64,000 bases of DNA from Pseudomonadota bacterium (GTDB taxonomy: Bacteria; Pseudomonadota; Gammaproteobacteria; Steroidobacterales; Steroidobacteraceae): positions 125,417-189,416 of the forward strand of contig JAFEDS010000013.1 of assembly GCA_018241505.1 (NCBI GenBank), written 5' to 3'. Under the pieces are notes generated by a model. It saw only the letters and a program-made list of their open reading frames with translations. It was not told where the DNA came from and searched no databases. A program made the translations under genes and the position numbers. Positions 1 to 8,908 of the stretch are shown piece by piece. Numbering within the stretch: position 1 is the first letter of the stretch; each line of letters starts with the position of its first letter.

Positions 1-492
1 TCGCAAGTCTCCGCCTGCATTGACCAACCCAGCGGTGCATCCGGCCGCCAGCAGTGATTCAACAGCACAGTCCACCGCATAGCCCTTCGCGAACCCCCCG
101 AAGTCGAGTGCCACGGGCATATGGCAAACAACCTCGGTCTCGTCACCCGAGACGTGTATGTCGCTCAACCGTCCCGGTCGGGCAGGCAGGCACGGGTCGA
201 AGACGCCATCGGTGAGGCTGTGGAGCTGGCGTGCAAGATCCAGCAATCGCCCGACGCTGGGATGGACCTGAGCGGGAACGTGCAGGGGAGACCCATTGAT
301 TCTCGCCAAGTCGCTGCCTGCTTTGTGGGGGTGCATGCGGCAGTCAACGTGAGAAATCGCCTCATAGGCGGCTTCAATGGCGGCTTCCGCGCGGCGAGAG
401 GAGTCGGCGGTTGCCTCAATGGCAACCAGCGTACCGAGCGAGACTCGAAGCCGCTTGACCGTACTCACAGAAGCGTCGAGAATGATTCGCAT
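1..492 (-). CDS. apbE: FAD:protein FMN transferase (ApbE family), partial
   Basis: The gene runs off the left edge; 164 codons are visible, read from an ATG at 492 down to base 1 with no stop. ApbE enzymes move FMN from FAD onto a threonine of exported flavoproteins. The family core is clear: DFGGFAKGYAVD, then about 20 residues later LVNAGGDLR, preceded by GTLVAIEA and GSDLARING. No signal peptide is evident with this start. It is divergent from the FMN-binding protein gene, which is a plausible substrate. The two longest start codons lie only 8 nt apart, so at least one true start is probably further in (GTG at 468 here, GTG at 516 in the neighbour). Confidence 0.88.
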   Translation of the reverse strand, partial: MRIILDASVSTVKRLRVSLGTLVAIEATADSSRRAEAAIEAAYEAISHVDCRMHPHKAGSDLARINGSPLHVPAQVHPSVGRLLDLARQLHSLTDGVFDPCLPARPGRLSDIHVSGDETEVVCHMPVALDFGGFAKGYAVDCAVESLLAAGCTAGLVNAGGDLR

Positions 493-500
493 TTGCGTTA

Positions 501-1115
501 TTGTCAAGGCGCCCTGTGTCCCGGATCCCGTTTCTCGCTGCTTCAGGTTTAGCTGCTCTTGTCATTCCACCGACCCAGGTGGCTATCGCGGCCGATTACC
601 TGTCCGTCGATGCGGCGCAACGGGGCCTTTTCGCCCAGGCGGACCGTTTCGACGAGGTGGTTCTCGCTCTGAATCCTGACCAAAAGCGGGCCGTCGCTCA
701 GCTTGCCGGCCCGCAGCCCCCCCACCGTTCACTTCGGGCGTGGCGGGCCATGCGCGGCAGCGATGTTCTCGGCTACGTGTTCGTGGACGAGGTCCTGGGG
801 CGGCAGGACATGATTACCTACGCTGTGGGAATCGACACTGTGGGCAAGACGAGCGCGATCGAAGTCTTGTCGTACCGGGAAAGTCATGGCGGCGAGATCC
901 GCGGCACTGCCTGGCGCAACCAGTTTGATGGGCGCCAGGGCCTCGACCATCTCAGGTTCGGCACGGACATCAAAAACATCGCTGGTGCGACGCTATCCTG
1001 CGAGCACGTCACCCAGGGTGTACGTTGGGTAACGGCCTTGTGGCAGGTGACGCTGCGGCCGGCACCGGCCGCCACCAGCGCCGGAAGCGCCGTGGCGCCA
1101 GTGCACGCGGTCTAG
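501..1115 (+). CDS. FMN-binding domain protein, exported
   Basis: 204 residues with a Sec-type signal (hydrophobic 9-22, possible cut near VAIAA at residue 31). The C-terminal part resembles the FMN_bind domain of NqrC/RnfG-like proteins, where an ApbE enzyme attaches FMN to a threonine; the matching motif here is AGATLSC at 161-167, with Thr164 the likely flavinylation site. It lies beside a divergent apbE gene and 4 nt before a small membrane protein gene, suggesting a short electron-transfer module across the inner membrane. TTG 501 gives the longest form; GTG 516 also keeps the signal peptide and leaves room for a divergent promoter. The physiological electron donor is unknown. Confidence 0.78.
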   Translation: MSRRPVSRIPFLAASGLAALVIPPTQVAIAADYLSVDAAQRGLFAQADRFDEVVLALNPDQKRAVAQLAGPQPPHRSLRAWRAMRGSDVLGYVFVDEVLGRQDMITYAVGIDTVGKTSAIEVLSYRESHGGEIRGTAWRNQFDGRQGLDHLRFGTDIKNIAGATLSCEHVTQGVRWVTALWQVTLRPAPAATSAGSAVAPVHAV

Positions 1116-1119
1116 CCAC

Positions 1120-1566
1120 ATGTCGGCCGTCTTCCCGCAACGAATGTCCCTGGCCCTGCGATCGGCAGTCATTGTGGCATTTGGGTCCCTCTGGCTCACG
1201 GGCGGCCTGTGGCTGGTGCTCCACTTCTTCTTTGCGCAACCTTCCGATTTTGGCGCGGTCGAAAATCCATGGAGTCCCGTCATTTTGCGTATCCATGGCT
1301 GGATTGCGGTTTCGGGCGTCTTTCTGCTCGGCTGGATCACCGCCCGGCACGTCAGCGACCGGTGGTCCCAGATGATCAAGCGCGCCTCCGGTATTTCCAT
1401 GGCCACCGTTGCGGGAATGCTCGCCCTGACGGGATATGCGCTTTATTACACGACCGATCGCGTACACGACGCCGCCGGTGTCGCTCACGAGATTATCGGC
1501 GTAGCGGCCTTCCTGTTCGCTCTAACGCACTGGCGGCGATACCGTCCACCTCGCAGACGCCGCTGA
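1120..1566 (+). CDS. small integral membrane protein of the flavin module
   Basis: 148 residues with about four hydrophobic segments (roughly 13-35, 54-72, 88-107, 121-136) and a basic C-terminus (RRYRPPRRRR). Histidines near membrane segments (HGW, AHE, THW) could ligate haem, as in small cytochrome-b-like DUF4405 proteins, but I cannot confirm that. It starts 4 nt after the FMN-binding protein and is probably co-transcribed, so it is a candidate membrane partner passing electrons to the flavoprotein. The family assignment is inference; membrane location is well supported. Confidence 0.65.
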   Translation: MSAVFPQRMSLALRSAVIVAFGSLWLTGGLWLVLHFFFAQPSDFGAVENPWSPVILRIHGWIAVSGVFLLGWITARHVSDRWSQMIKRASGISMATVAGMLALTGYALYYTTDRVHDAAGVAHEIIGVAAFLFALTHWRRYRPPRRRR

Positions 1567-1580
1567 TCGGCTCAAATGCC

Positions 1581-1599
1581 GCTGCGGTATGTCCGCAGC
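1581..1599 (+). terminator. hairpin after the flavin module
   Basis: Inverted repeat GCTGCGG / CCGCAGC with a 5-nt loop, 15 bases after the stop at 1566. No clear T-run follows, so a rho-independent role is only possible. Confidence 0.3.
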
Positions 1600-1645
1600 C
1601 GGACATAATTACCATCGGCGTTCATGCACTATTCACTGCGTCGGG

Positions 1646-1657
1646 CGTTATATAACG
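1646..1657. promoter_or_regulatory. 12-bp palindrome upstream of the FecR gene
   Basis: CGTTATATAACG is a perfect palindrome 37 bp before the FecR gene start and contains a TATAAC -10-like hexamer. No good -35 is visible. Near-copies lie at 47989 and 63928, so it may be an operator or a promoter element. Confidence 0.35.
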
Positions 1658-1694
1658 TAGCAATGGAATTTGTACCGGGTGAGGGGCGAGACGA

Positions 1695-4013
1695 ATGATC
1701 AGCCGTTCAATGTTCCTGGGGCACCGAGCGGTGGTGGCCACCCTGGTGTTGCTGTCGGTTCTGGGCACCACGGTTGCCTTGGCCAATGATGAGACAGATC
1801 CTCCTGGGCGAGTTGCGCGCCTGAGTTACGTTGACGGGTCGGTGTCTCTGCAGCCTGCCGGAGTTGAGGATTGGGCTGACGCAACAATCAATCGCCCCCT
1901 GACTACCGGCGACAAGCTGTGGGCGGATCAGAATTCACGGGCCGAGCTCGACATGGGTTCTGCCGCAATCCGGCTCGGAAGCAACACGGGCCTGTCATTC
2001 CTCAATCTCGACGACCAGATGGCGCAGCTCAATGTCACTGCGGGAACGGCCATCGTTCACGTGCGTGACCTGGGTGAAAACCAGCAGTTCGAGATTGATA
2101 CTCCCAATGTTGCGGTGCTGGTACAGAGCCCGGGCGACTATCGGGTTGAAGTCAATGACGCCGGGAATGGCACGGTTGTCAAAGTCGCAAATGGCGACGC
2201 GCAGGTAAGCGCTACCGGGCAGACGGTCCCAATACATACCCAACAGGCGTTTGCCTTCAGCGGCACCAATCAGGTGGACGTTGACCAAGCCTCTGTCGGC
2301 GCACCCGATGCGTTGGATTCCTGGTCAATTGAGCGTGAGCACCGCTCTGAGCAGGCCCGGGAGCAGAACAACCAGTATCTGCCTCCCGATGTGGCTGGAG
2401 GTGATGATCTGGCTCAGTACGGTACCTGGGAATCGACTCCCGACTATGGGGATGTGTGGACACCGACGGTAGTCGCAGCCGGTTGGACGCCATACCAGGA
2501 TGGCCGTTGGGTATGGGTGTCGCCTTGGGGTTGGACCTGGGTTGATGCCGCTCCCTGGGGTTTCGTGCCGTTCCACTACGGCCGTTGGGCCTATCGTAGC
2601 ACGCGATGGTGCTGGGTACCTGGACCGCGTCATGTGCGCCCCGTATACGCGCCTGCGCTCGTTGGCTGGGTGGGCAGCCCGGGCGCCAGCGTGTCGATTA
2701 CCGTCGGCGGTGGGCCTGGCGTTGGTTGGTTCCCGCTTGCACCTCGCGAGGTATATGTCCCTGGCTATCGTGTGAGCAACACCTATGTCAGGAACGTCAA
2801 CGTCACCAATACGACGATCGTGAACAACACTTACATCACGAACGTATATGAGAACAAAGTAACCAACATTACATACGCAAACCGCGGCCGGCCGGGTGCG
2901 GTGGTGTCGGTTTCGCGGGACACCTTTGTGTCGGGACGATCGATCGCCGGGCGCACGATGCGGATACCGCCCAATGAGCTGGCGAGATTCAATGCTCATG
3001 GTGCGGGGCCCGCGATCGCGCCATCACGGGAGAGTGTTCTGGGACATCGGCCTGACATGAACGTGCGTCGGCCGCCGGCCGCCTTCATGAATCGCCCCGT
3101 GGTGGCGCGTACCGCACCGCCGCCGGCTCCTGTGTCATTTGATCGTCAGCAGGCGGCCATTCGTGAGAATGGCGGGCGGCCGTTGGGGCGTCCGCAACTC
3201 ACTGCATTGCAGTCGCAGTCGCCTACTGTGAATCAGCAGCGAGTCAGAGTGGTCGCGCCGAGCCCGATTCGACCCATTCAGGGTGGACAGCGATTTGGCA
3301 CGGCGCGGCCGGAGAACGGCCGCCCGGAAGTGGGCCGGCCAGGCAACAACCGTCCGGAGACCAACATGCAGGAGCGTGAGCGCTCGCTACATGCCACTCC
3401 GATTCCGCCATCACAACAGAATGGAGGCCAGACCTTCCGCACAGATCGCCCGCCTGGCAGCCAGATGCGCAACGATCAGTACCGCATGCAGAACAACGGA
3501 GAAAGCCGCCAGGAGGCGCAAGAGGCGCGACCAACACCGCGGGCCACCCCGATTCCGCAGGGCCGCCCATTCCAGCCGCCGCGGGAGACAGAGCAGTCGC
3601 GCCCGGCGGAGCAACCGCGGCCGACGGATCAGCCACGCACGTTTGAGCAATCGCGTCCGGCGGAGCAGCCGAGGCAGGCCGAGCCATCACGTAATTTCGA
3701 TCAGTTCCGACAGCCCAACGAGCCGCGCCGTTTCGAGGCGCCGCATCCGACGGCGACTCCCCAGGCGACGCCCGTTCAGCCGCCGCGGCCGATTGAGCAA
3801 CCGCGTGCCGTGGAGCAACCCCGCGCCATTGAGCCGCCTCGCGCTGCGCCCCCGCCGCGCCCCGTGGAACAACCGCGCGTGCAACTGCGTCCCATGGAGG
3901 CACCACGACCGGTGCAACAGCAGCCGCAAGCTCGCCCAGCGGAGGCGCCTCGTTCCGCGCCACCGCCGCAGCGGAATGAAGACCGCCGCGGCAGACCGGA
4001 TCCGCGAAAGTAA
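1695..4013 (+). CDS. FecR domain / DUF6600 protein with Pro-Arg-Gln-rich tail
   Basis: 772 residues, exported (signal peptide about 1-31). Residues about 40-175 form a FecR-type domain (VARLSYVDGSV, TTGDKLWADQ, AELDMG). About 225-345 is a tryptophan-rich block (VWTPTVVAAGWTPYQDGRW, SPWGWTWVDAAPWGF) typical of DUF6600. From about 410 onward the protein is low-complexity, rich in Pro, Arg and Gln, with at least ten variations of x-E-Q-P-R between 630 and 760. Such proteins are probably surface or periplasmic; the FecR domain may sense or bind cell-wall material here rather than act as an anti-sigma regulator, since no ECF sigma factor is adjacent. ATG at 1695 follows a GAGGGG ribosome site. It stands alone and converges on the histidine kinase gene. 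Confidence 0.8.
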   Translation: MISRSMFLGHRAVVATLVLLSVLGTTVALANDETDPPGRVARLSYVDGSVSLQPAGVEDWADATINRPLTTGDKLWADQNSRAELDMGSAAIRLGSNTGLSFLNLDDQMAQLNVTAGTAIVHVRDLGENQQFEIDTPNVAVLVQSPGDYRVEVNDAGNGTVVKVANGDAQVSATGQTVPIHTQQAFAFSGTNQVDVDQASVGAPDALDSWSIEREHRSEQAREQNNQYLPPDVAGGDDLAQYGTWESTPDYGDVWTPTVVAAGWTPYQDGRWVWVSPWGWTWVDAAPWGFVPFHYGRWAYRSTRWCWVPGPRHVRPVYAPALVGWVGSPGASVSITVGGGPGVGWFPLAPREVYVPGYRVSNTYVRNVNVTNTTIVNNTYITNVYENKVTNITYANRGRPGAVVSVSRDTFVSGRSIAGRTMRIPPNELARFNAHGAGPAIAPSRESVLGHRPDMNVRRPPAAFMNRPVVARTAPPPAPVSFDRQQAAIRENGGRPLGRPQLTALQSQSPTVNQQRVRVVAPSPIRPIQGGQRFGTARPENGRPEVGRPGNNRPETNMQERERSLHATPIPPSQQNGGQTFRTDRPPGSQMRNDQYRMQNNGESRQEAQEARPTPRATPIPQGRPFQPPRETEQSRPAEQPRPTDQPRTFEQSRPAEQPRQAEPSRNFDQFRQPNEPRRFEAPHPTATPQATPVQPPRPIEQPRAVEQPRAIEPPRAAPPPRPVEQPRVQLRPMEAPRPVQQQPQARPAEAPRSAPPPQRNEDRRGRPDPRK

Positions 4014-4082
4014 GCTATAGGCCTGAGGTCGGCCCCAACGTCCCCGGCCGCGCACGCCCACAGCCTTCCTGACCGGATTGGC

Positions 4083-5417
4083 TCAGCATGCCTCGGTCGG
4101 TGCAGGAATCGACAAAGTAAACACCGCCCCCTGTGGTTCGTTCGAGGCTGCCTCGAGCTGTCCGCGGTGGGCGTGGGCGATCTGCCGGGCGAGGCTCAGT
4201 CCAATTCCGGACCCTCCCGGCTTCGTGGTGAAGAAGGGTACGAAGATGTGTTCCAGTGACCCGCTCTCGAGTCCCTTGCCGTTGTCACTGACACTGATGA
4301 GGCAATGATCGTCCCGTAGCTGGCACCGCACTTCGATGCTGGGCGCAAGCGGGGTTGTCTGCGGCGCTGGGAACGCTTCCATCGCATTGTGAATGAGATT
4401 GATCAGCACCTGTTCCAACAGGCCGCCATCCGCACGCAGCGTCAGCTCTGGTGGCTCGACACGGCTCGAATAGGCGATTCCCCGGGCGGCCAACGTAGGT
4501 TGCATCAGTTGGTCGATGCGGCGGAGAAAATCCGCCACCGGTAGCGGCTCCAGCGACGGCGGCGGCAGTTCCGCCATGGTGCGGTAACGCGCCACGAAAT
4601 TCATGAGACCCGAGCTGCGCCGCGCAATAACATCAATTGCATCCGCTACATCGCGCAGCCGGCCGTTTGGATCTGACTCAACGGCGGCACTCAACAGGGG
4701 GCGCACGCTCTGCGCCAGCGATGAAATGGGAGTCAGCGAATTCATCATCTCATGGGCCAACACGCGCAAGAGATCCTGCCACGCCTGCAGCTCTACAGCG
4801 TCCAGCTCGCCGCCGATGTTCTGCAGCGAAAACACACGTAACTGGCGGCCTCCGGCGCAGAATCGCGCCGCCGAGGCAAGCACCCTTTGGCCGCTCGCGA
4901 TTCTCACGACCCGGCGTTGCCCGGGCGCGAGCTCCAACAGCGCTTCCCGGGCTGCAATACCGATGGTGCTCAGGTGTTCGAGCTTGCCGATCGCCCGGCC
5001 GGCCAGGCGGCGCGCGGCATGGTTTGCGAGGCTGACTTTGCCGGTATCGTCCAGGGTGATAATGGCTATCGGGGCAATATCGATGAGTGTCTGCAGGTGA
5101 TCGATTTGCTGCTGCGGGCGCAGGCGCGCGGCATCCAATGTGGCAACCGCTCGTTCGATCGCCCCCTGCAAGCGCTGAAAACCCGTCATCCCGCGGGCGG
5201 GGTGTTCCAGCTCGCCAGCGGCGAGCGCTTCGACAAATCGCGCCAGCATTCTGTCGCCACGGGACACATACCGCGCCAGGTCGAGCAACAGGAGAGCGGC
5301 GAGTCCACTCAATACAATCGCCGTCGCATACAAGTGTTGCGTGACAAGCAGCTCCAGGATCGCGAAAGCGATAGCTCCCAGGAGTGCGGCCCTGACTCCG
5401 ATCCCGACAGCAAACAA
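4083..5417 (-). CDS. sensor histidine kinase (NtrB/NtrY-like)
   Basis: 444 residues. Two hydrophobic segments near 8-46 anchor it; a PAS-like region covers about 105-200 (IAPIAIITLDDTGKVSLAN). The H-box is VLAHEMMNSLTPI with phosphoacceptor His222. The ATPase domain shows the N-box around Asn344, G1 DNGKG at 378-382, the F-box FVPFFTTK and G2 GGSGIGLSLA at 401-410. It follows the response regulator gene by 14 nt on the same strand, so RR and kinase form one operon. By position it controls the divergent ABC operon through that sigma-54 regulator. The short periplasmic part suggests membrane or envelope stress sensing; the ligand is unknown. Confidence 0.9.
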   Translation of the reverse strand: MFAVGIGVRAALLGAIAFAILELLVTQHLYATAIVLSGLAALLLLDLARYVSRGDRMLARFVEALAAGELEHPARGMTGFQRLQGAIERAVATLDAARLRPQQQIDHLQTLIDIAPIAIITLDDTGKVSLANHAARRLAGRAIGKLEHLSTIGIAAREALLELAPGQRRVVRIASGQRVLASAARFCAGGRQLRVFSLQNIGGELDAVELQAWQDLLRVLAHEMMNSLTPISSLAQSVRPLLSAAVESDPNGRLRDVADAIDVIARRSSGLMNFVARYRTMAELPPPSLEPLPVADFLRRIDQLMQPTLAARGIAYSSRVEPPELTLRADGGLLEQVLINLIHNAMEAFPAPQTTPLAPSIEVRCQLRDDHCLISVSDNGKGLESGSLEHIFVPFFTTKPGGSGIGLSLARQIAHAHRGQLEAASNEPQGAVFTLSIPAPTEAC

Positions 5418-5431
5418 GGTGGTGCTCCCCT

Positions 5432-6808
5432 TCAGAGTTGGTGTTTGGTCATCCGGCGATATAGCGCCGGCCGCGTCAAGCCCAGTGCGTTGGCCGCCTG
5501 AGAGATGTTGCCATCGTACAGCCTCAGTGCGCGCTCGATAGTGCGTTTCTCAGTGCGCTCCAGGTCGAGATCTTCAGCGGGCGGGCCCGTTGTCACGGGT
5601 CGCTGCTGCGCAAACGGGAAATCCTCGGGTATCAGCCGGTCGGAGTTGGCGAGTATGGTCGCCCGCTCAACCGCGTGACGCAGCTCACGGACGTTGCCGG
5701 GCCACGGATATTTCTCCAACAGGGCGAGCGCGTCGGCGGATATCTTGCGGCGCGGAACGTCGTATTTGCGTGCGTAGATTGTGAGGAAATGTTCCAACAA
5801 GGCGGGAATGTCTGCCACTCTGAGCCGCAGCGGCGGAAGTGTGATTTCGACCGTCCGGATGCGAAACAACAGGTCCTGACGTAACACCTCATCATCTTCC
5901 AGGTCGATGGCCGAGCGGTTGGTGGCCGAGATCAGCCGGATGTCAATGGGGGTCGGATTTGCGGCGCCGATTGCGACAACCTCGCGCCGTTCGAGCACGG
6001 TGAGCAGCTTGCGCTGCAGATGTAGCGGCAGGTTGCCGATTTCATCCAGAAACAGAGTGCCGCCGTTGGCGGCCGCAATCCGTCCAGCCCGGTCCGAGTC
6101 CGCGCCCGTGAAAGCGCCGCGTTTGTGTCCGAACAACTCGCTTTCGAACAGCGAGTCCGGCAGCGCACCCAGATCAACACTGACAAACGGTTCACGCGCG
6201 CGCCGCGAAAGTCGATGGATCTCGCGGGCCGTCAGCTCTTTGCCCGTGCCGCTTTCACCAAGAATGAGTACGTTCGCATCCGTGGGCGCCGCACGTGCAA
6301 TGATGTCAAACACCTGCCGCAATGCGGCGGCGCTGCCGATGAGCTCCCCTTTGGGAGGGGCAGACTCGGCAATGAGGATGTTGTTGCGAGCCCGCAGCGC
6401 CGTTGCCTGGCTGCGCGCCTGCGACAAGGCGACTGCGGCGGACATGGTCGCCACGAGCTTGTCGTTCTGCCAGGGCTTCAGCACAAAGTCCACGGCACCG
6501 TTCTTCAGGGCTTCGACGGCGAGAGAAACGCCGCCGAATGCTGTCATGAGCACTACTGAGGCCGTGGGCAGTGATTGCCGAAACTGCCGCAGCCAATCCA
6601 ACCCTTCGCGTCCCGTTCGCTCACCCGGCGCAAAGTTCATATCGAGCAGGATCGCGTCCGGCACGCACGCGCCGAGTGCGCCGCTCGAGCGCTCGGGATG
6701 CTGGAGCGTCACGACTTTTTCGAAGTGCGGCGCCAGGGCAAGCCGGGCTGCCGTGAGCACGTCTGAATTGTCATCTACGACGAGAAGGGTGCCGGTCGTC
6801 AGTGCCAT
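5432..6808 (-). CDS. sigma-54-dependent response regulator (NtrC family)
   Basis: 458 residues in three domains. The receiver has acidic pair DD12-13, phospho-acceptor Asp56 (AILLDMNF) and Lys111 (VLKPW). The AAA+ domain has Walker A GESGTGKE at 184-191, the sigma-54 contact loop GAFTGA at 231-236 and Walker B TLFLDE at 251-256, and ends with YPWPGNVREL. A Fis-type helix-turn-helix closes the protein (about 430-455, NISQAANALGLTRPALYRR). All residues needed for sigma-54 activation are present. Its start codon abuts the first of two tandem dyads (6808-6823, 6829-6844), so it may also control its own expression. The divergent ABC operon with its sigma-54 promoter is the obvious target. Confidence 0.94.
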   Translation of the reverse strand: MALTTGTLLVVDDNSDVLTAARLALAPHFEKVVTLQHPERSSGALGACVPDAILLDMNFAPGERTGREGLDWLRQFRQSLPTASVVLMTAFGGVSLAVEALKNGAVDFVLKPWQNDKLVATMSAAVALSQARSQATALRARNNILIAESAPPKGELIGSAAALRQVFDIIARAAPTDANVLILGESGTGKELTAREIHRLSRRAREPFVSVDLGALPDSLFESELFGHKRGAFTGADSDRAGRIAAANGGTLFLDEIGNLPLHLQRKLLTVLERREVVAIGAANPTPIDIRLISATNRSAIDLEDDEVLRQDLLFRIRTVEITLPPLRLRVADIPALLEHFLTIYARKYDVPRRKISADALALLEKYPWPGNVRELRHAVERATILANSDRLIPEDFPFAQQRPVTTGPPAEDLDLERTEKRTIERALRLYDGNISQAANALGLTRPALYRRMTKHQL

Positions 6809-6844
6809 GTCCGGAAACGTACACTGAGTGTCCGATTACGTACA
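6808..6844. promoter_or_regulatory. tandem dyad enhancer sites for the NtrC-type regulator
   Basis: Two 16-bp sites, TGTCCGGAAACGTACA (6808-6823) and TGTCCGATTACGTACA (6829-6844), differ at three central bases. Each is a TGTnCG-N4-CGnACA dyad. Their centres are 21 bp apart, two helical turns, and the nearer one is about 62 bp upstream of the -24 element. This is the expected layout for a dimer-pair activator site. Confidence 0.72.
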
Positions 6845-6897
6845 GTCGTTAGATCATCCCGCGGCGTAAGCCTCTGATTTGCATGGGTGGCGCTAGG

Positions 6898-6913
6898 TGG
6901 CTCCATCCTTGCA
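6898..6913 (+). promoter_or_regulatory. sigma-54 promoter of the ABC efflux operon
   Basis: TGGCTCCATCCTTGCA fits the -24/-12 consensus with GG at 6899-6900 and GC at 6911-6912, exactly 10 bases between. The predicted start of transcription is near 6924, which makes the ATG at 6927 almost leaderless and favours the ATG at 6954. Confidence 0.75.
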
Positions 6914-6953
6914 GTGAACCCATTCAATGCACACAACGCTCGCCAATTCAGGC

Positions 6954-8204
6954 ATGGATGTGCCTTTACCTCAGCGGAAGTGGCGGCGGCGAGCCTGGGC
7001 AATTGGAGTGACCCTCATGGCCACGGTTCTGCTCGTCCTCGCTGCGCGAGCTCTGCGCACTGGCAGAACCATCAGAATGTCTGCCAACGCAGTGACCATC
7101 GCGCCTGTCCAACGCGCGGTCTTCCGTGACTTCATACCCTTGCGAGGACGCGTTGTTCCCCGCGATATCGTCTACCTTGATGCGCAGGAGGGAGGGCGCG
7201 TGGAGCGGGTGCTGGTTGAAGCGGGCGATACGGTCACGGCGGGACAAGCGCTTTTGGAGTTCGGCAACACGGAGTTGCAGTTGCAGGTCATTGAACGTGA
7301 GGTGCGGATCATCGAGCAGATCAACAACCTGCGCAGCACGGAACGCTCCCTGGAGCAGGACCGGGAGACCAATCTGCGCGCGCTCGCTGAAATTCAATTC
7401 AACCTCACCCGTCTGGGCCGACTGACCGAACGCCGCGATTCTCTGGCGAGCCGCGGCGCCGTCCCGGTCGCGGAACGGGAGGATGCCGCCGACGAGTTGA
7501 GTTACTACCACTCCCTGCATCCCATTATCACGCAGAGCAGCGCCCGGCAGGAAGATTGGCGGCTGCGGCGTACGCCCGAAATTCGCGACGAGTTGGCAAA
7601 GCTGCAGCAGAATTTGAGTATCGTGCGCGGCAAGCTCGACAATCTGATTGTGCGCGCGCCGGTGTCGGGCAGGCTGACGGACCTCGATCTGAAGGTGGGT
7701 GAGAACTGTGAGCGTGGCAAACGACTCGCGCAGATAACTCCGGACACCGGGTTCAAGCTGTCCGCGGACGTTGACGAGTTTTACCTGCTGCGTGTGCGCA
7801 AGGGGCAACGAGCCGATATGGAGTTCGCCGCTGAAACCGTGCCCGTCAAGGTCAGCCGCGTCTATCCGCAAGTGAAGCAAGGACAATTCACCATTGATCT
7901 CGCGTTTGAATCCGCGGCCCCCGCAGGGCTTGCGCCCGGGGAAGCCAGCCAGGGCCGGCTTCGGCTGGGGGAGGATGTCAGCGCCACGGTCATTCCGGCA
8001 GGTGCATTCCTGGAACAAACCGGCGGCGACTGGCTGTTCGTTGTTGCACCCGACGGCCAGTCCGCCAGGCGACGTCGCATCAGGCTCGGACGCCGCAACG
8101 CCGAGCAACTCGAGGTTCTCGCCGGCCTCTCACCGGGCGAGCGCGTCGTGGTTTCCGACTACCGCGGACTGGAGCATCTCGATGGAATCGAACTGACTCA
8201 CTAG
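6954..8204 (+). CDS. HlyD/MacA-type periplasmic adaptor of an ABC efflux system
   Basis: About 416 residues. A basic N-terminus (PQRKWRRRAW) and one membrane helix are followed by a lipoyl-like half (LDAQEGGRVERVLVEAGD), a long alpha-helical hairpin (about 110-210) and the second half (LIVRAPVSGRLTDLDLKVGE), then beta-barrel and membrane-proximal domains. This is the order of MacA/HlyD adaptors that link an inner-membrane ABC pump to an outer-membrane channel. An upstream in-frame ATG at 6927 lies within 4 nt of the predicted transcription start, so 6954 is preferred. It heads a four-gene operon and is spaced 11 nt from the ATPase. No outer-membrane channel gene is present nearby. Confidence 0.87.
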   Translation: MDVPLPQRKWRRRAWAIGVTLMATVLLVLAARALRTGRTIRMSANAVTIAPVQRAVFRDFIPLRGRVVPRDIVYLDAQEGGRVERVLVEAGDTVTAGQALLEFGNTELQLQVIEREVRIIEQINNLRSTERSLEQDRETNLRALAEIQFNLTRLGRLTERRDSLASRGAVPVAEREDAADELSYYHSLHPIITQSSARQEDWRLRRTPEIRDELAKLQQNLSIVRGKLDNLIVRAPVSGRLTDLDLKVGENCERGKRLAQITPDTGFKLSADVDEFYLLRVRKGQRADMEFAAETVPVKVSRVYPQVKQGQFTIDLAFESAAPAGLAPGEASQGRLRLGEDVSATVIPAGAFLEQTGGDWLFVVAPDGQSARRRRIRLGRRNAEQLEVLAGLSPGERVVVSDYRGLEHLDGIELTH

Positions 8205-8215
8205 GAGCACGTTGT

Positions 8216-8896
8216 ATGTTGAGGCTGGAAACGGTGTCGAAGAAATATCGCACGAGTGAAGTCGAGACGAGCGCGTTGAACGGCGTGTCGCTGGAGATTG
8301 CGCCTGGCGAGTTCGTGGCCGTCATGGGGCCGTCCGGCTGTGGAAAATCCACGCTGTTGAACATCCTCGGCCTGTTGGACAGCCCGGAGCAGGGCGCCTA
8401 TTGGTTCTTCGGGGAAGAGGTGGCCAGGCGCTCCGAACGCGAGCTGACCGCGCTGCGCCGCACCGGCGTGGGCTTCATCTTCCAGAGCTTCAATCTGATC
8501 GACGACCTCAATGTCGCCGAAAATGTGGAGGTGTCGCTGTTGTATCGCGGAATCAGTGGTGGCGAGCGGCGGCGGCGCGTGGCGGCGGCTCTCGAGCGCG
8601 TGGGCATAGCACATCGCGCGAAACACCTGCCGCACCAGTTGTCGGGCGGTCAACAGCAGCGTGTTGCAATCGCCCGGGCGCTGGTTGCGGAACCGAAGCT
8701 GATTCTGGCGGACGAGCCGACGGGCAATCTGGATACTGAAAACGGTACGGCCGTGATGACCTTGTTGACTGAAATCAACGATGCCGGGACCACCGTGGTC
8801 ATGGTGACTCACTCGCTGGTGCATGCGGGATACGCGAAGCGGACCGTAAAGCTGCTCGATGGGCGGGTCGTCAGCGAAACCCAGCTAGCCGCCTGA
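8216..8896 (+). CDS. ABC transporter ATP-binding protein (MacB/LolD type)
   Basis: 226 residues, the usual length for a stand-alone LolD/MacB-type ATPase. Walker A GPSGCGKS at 38-45, Q-loop FIFQSFNL, signature LSGGQQQR, Walker [13 protein letters not shown] and the switch histidine in MVTHS are all present, so it should hydrolyse ATP. It lies between the adaptor and two permeases and likely serves both in a mechanotransmission-type complex. GAGCACGTTGT precedes ATG 8216. Confidence 0.93.
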   Translation: MLRLETVSKKYRTSEVETSALNGVSLEIAPGEFVAVMGPSGCGKSTLLNILGLLDSPEQGAYWFFGEEVARRSERELTALRRTGVGFIFQSFNLIDDLNVAENVEVSLLYRGISGGERRRRVAAALERVGIAHRAKHLPHQLSGGQQQRVAIARALVAEPKLILADEPTGNLDTENGTAVMTLLTEINDAGTTVVMVTHSLVHAGYAKRTVKLLDGRVVSETQLAA

Positions 8897-8908
8897 GCGG
8901 AGAATCGG

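Noticed and set aside
165-425. 86-codon minus-strand frame in the first 500 bases
   Set aside because: It is a shadow of apbE, which is open in another minus frame across the window edge and carries the family motifs.
3244-3963. 239-codon minus-strand Ala-rich frame opposite the FecR tail
   Set aside because: It is the mirror of the Pro-Arg-Gln repeat region; no start signal or domain.
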